From NCBI RefSeq assembly GCF_950295315.1, contig NW_026647186.1, positions 62,001 to 126,000 of the forward strand: DNA of 64,000 nucleotides, read 5' to 3'. This document shows positions 63,216-64,000 of this stretch, one piece after another. The notes under the pieces were generated by a model, which did no database searches, was not told where the DNA came from, and worked only from the letters and a program-made list of their open reading frames with translations. The position numbers and the translations under genes are program-made. Origin of the DNA: Erinaceus europaeus. Lineage: Eukaryota; Chordata; Mammalia; Eulipotyphla; Erinaceidae. Every line of letters starts with the position of its first letter. Position 1 is the first letter of the stretch.

Positions 63216-63370
63216 GCTCTGATATTATAAGAGAGTCACTTGTTTTGTTGGAGATTTCACCTAGGTTTCTGGAGCCTCAGCTTTGTAAGCCTCTCTGACA
63301 CAAGTCATACTCTGTCTCTGCATAGCCATGCCAGTATCCCTCAGAGTTTATAATAAAGATACACATACAT
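63216..63370 (+). other. T cassette, internally shortened
   Basis: The acceptor ACTGACAG ends at 63215. The block is shortened by about 30 bp near 63236. AATAAA is at 63352-63357. Confidence 0.5.
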
Positions 63371-64000
63371 ATATGTACATATATATATATATATATCAGT
63401 CATTTTTAGAATTGTTGACCTTTTTATTTGATCTTAATGCAGAATTACCACATTTATAATAGCTTTCTTATTCATAAATAATTGGTCACATAGTTGGAGC
63501 AGGATTCACTACAATTAAAAATTATAAACCTTCCAGGAGCATTTCCAATAGCCTTTCTATCAGTATCCTCATTGTAGTTATCATAGCACAGAGCTTGCCT
63601 CCATTTTCTAGTGTAAGCTTCAATCCGTATGTCTTTCTTTTCATTCTTGGGAATTCTTAATTTGCCTGGACCCTGAAGTGTCAGGGAAGTTTTGAAGAAG
63701 CCCTCTGTTTCTCAGCAGACGTTTTTCTTTATTTCTGCTGTAATCAGGTCTTCCTGTGGTTTTTGGTTTTATTTTATTCAAATCCTCCTAGATCATCCCC
63801 ATTCATTTGCATATTTATTTATTTATTTATTTACTCCCATATCACATGAGGTGTCATTTCTTCTGCCTGATAGATTTTCTCTTAAATTGAAGGGAACTTT
63901 AGACACACAATACATTTCCTTTTGCAGATACTACACACTACTACAACTATTACTGCACTGTTTTTGACAGTGACATCCAATGCACAATGGATTAGTATTG

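Larger units (their letters stand above)
1..64000 (+). repeat. Tandem macrosatellite-like array of 2.5-6.4 kb units, all in the same orientation
   Basis: The same ordered blocks recur through the whole window except for the retrovirus at 41008-46235. The block before X (recognisable by a CAGCCAGGCCCTCAGGTGAG-like string) starts near 1, 3001, 4150, 9210, 12116, 14970, 17695, 20745, 24660, 27765, 33925, 37025, 40900, 48880, 51790, 58160 and 61220. Block order is F-S-G-H-X-C and then a P tail or a T(-L-T-L-K) tail. Copies differ by point changes and small indels, so the array is not freshly homogenised. No SINE was recognised inside it. The family was not identified by name. Confidence 0.95.
59533..64000 (+). 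repeat. Array unit U16, T-L-T-L-K tail, truncated by the window end
   Basis: F shares the 60-bp deletion of U7 (near 59756). S is 59875-59936. X is 61321-61489. C has the hairpin variant (61618-61659), the palindrome (61771-61782) and a CA tract (61909-61957). The tail is T (62224-62385), L (62380-62975), T (63216-63357), L (63352-63935) and the start of K (63929-64000). Confidence 0.85.

Noticed and set aside
1..64000. CRISPR array or bacterial operons
   Set aside because: Repeats are kilobase-sized and eukaryotic in character. There are no ribosome-binding sites, no spacer pattern and no dense coding.

Overview
The window is vertebrate, almost certainly mammalian, nuclear DNA, and most plausibly from a rodent. 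It has long CA, GT, CT, AT and GACA microsatellites, splice-site and poly(A) motifs, no dense coding, and a class II (ERVK/betaretrovirus-like) endogenous retrovirus. The species call is inference. I recognise no protein-coding gene. Predicted short reading frames recur only because the DNA recurs, and several frames on both strands are open over the same bases.

About 59 kb of the 64 kb is one diverged, head-to-tail macrosatellite-like array. All units read in the same direction. I number them U0 to U16 plus a collapsed U1b. A typical unit runs, on the + strand: F (front block with a strong 3' splice-site motif), S (CT/AT microsatellite), G and H (middle blocks, with a CAG|GTAA donor motif at their junction), X (an about 169-bp exon-like block between a pyrimidine tract plus CATAG and a donor motif), and C (a block holding a GACA/CA microsatellite). 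A variable tail follows. The tail is either P, a CCAAT/GC-box/TATA-like promoter cassette (7 copies), or T, a 3' splice site followed by a terminal-exon-like block with a poly(A) hexamer (17 copies). Some T tails continue into L, an AT-rich block of about 0.6 kb (11 copies), and K, a further block (4 copies). Both tail types rejoin F at the same GTGATTTT. Units are therefore about 2.5-2.9 kb (T tail), 3.0-3.3 kb (P tail), 3.8 kb (T-L-T tail) or about 6.3 kb (T-L-T-L-K-P tail).

Layout: 1-1350 is partial U0 ending in promoter P1. 1351-7820 is U1, U1b and U2, rearranged. 7821-15832 is U3-U5, short units. 15833-26010 is U6-U8 with promoters P2 and P3. 26011-32278 is the long U9, including a unique GC-richer segment with two CTCF-like motifs and promoter P4. 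32279-39134 is U10-U11 with P5. 39135-47146 is U12, split by the retrovirus at 41008-46235. 47147-56454 is U13 and the long U14 with P6. 56455-64000 is U15 (P7) and U16, which runs off the window.

Read as transcription units, promoters P2, P3, P5 and P7 each sit upstream of a unit that carries F, X and C splice motifs and ends in a T cassette with a poly(A) hexamer. This fits a tandemly amplified, probably non-coding, spliced polyadenylated transcript family. That is inference from motifs; no expression evidence is available here.
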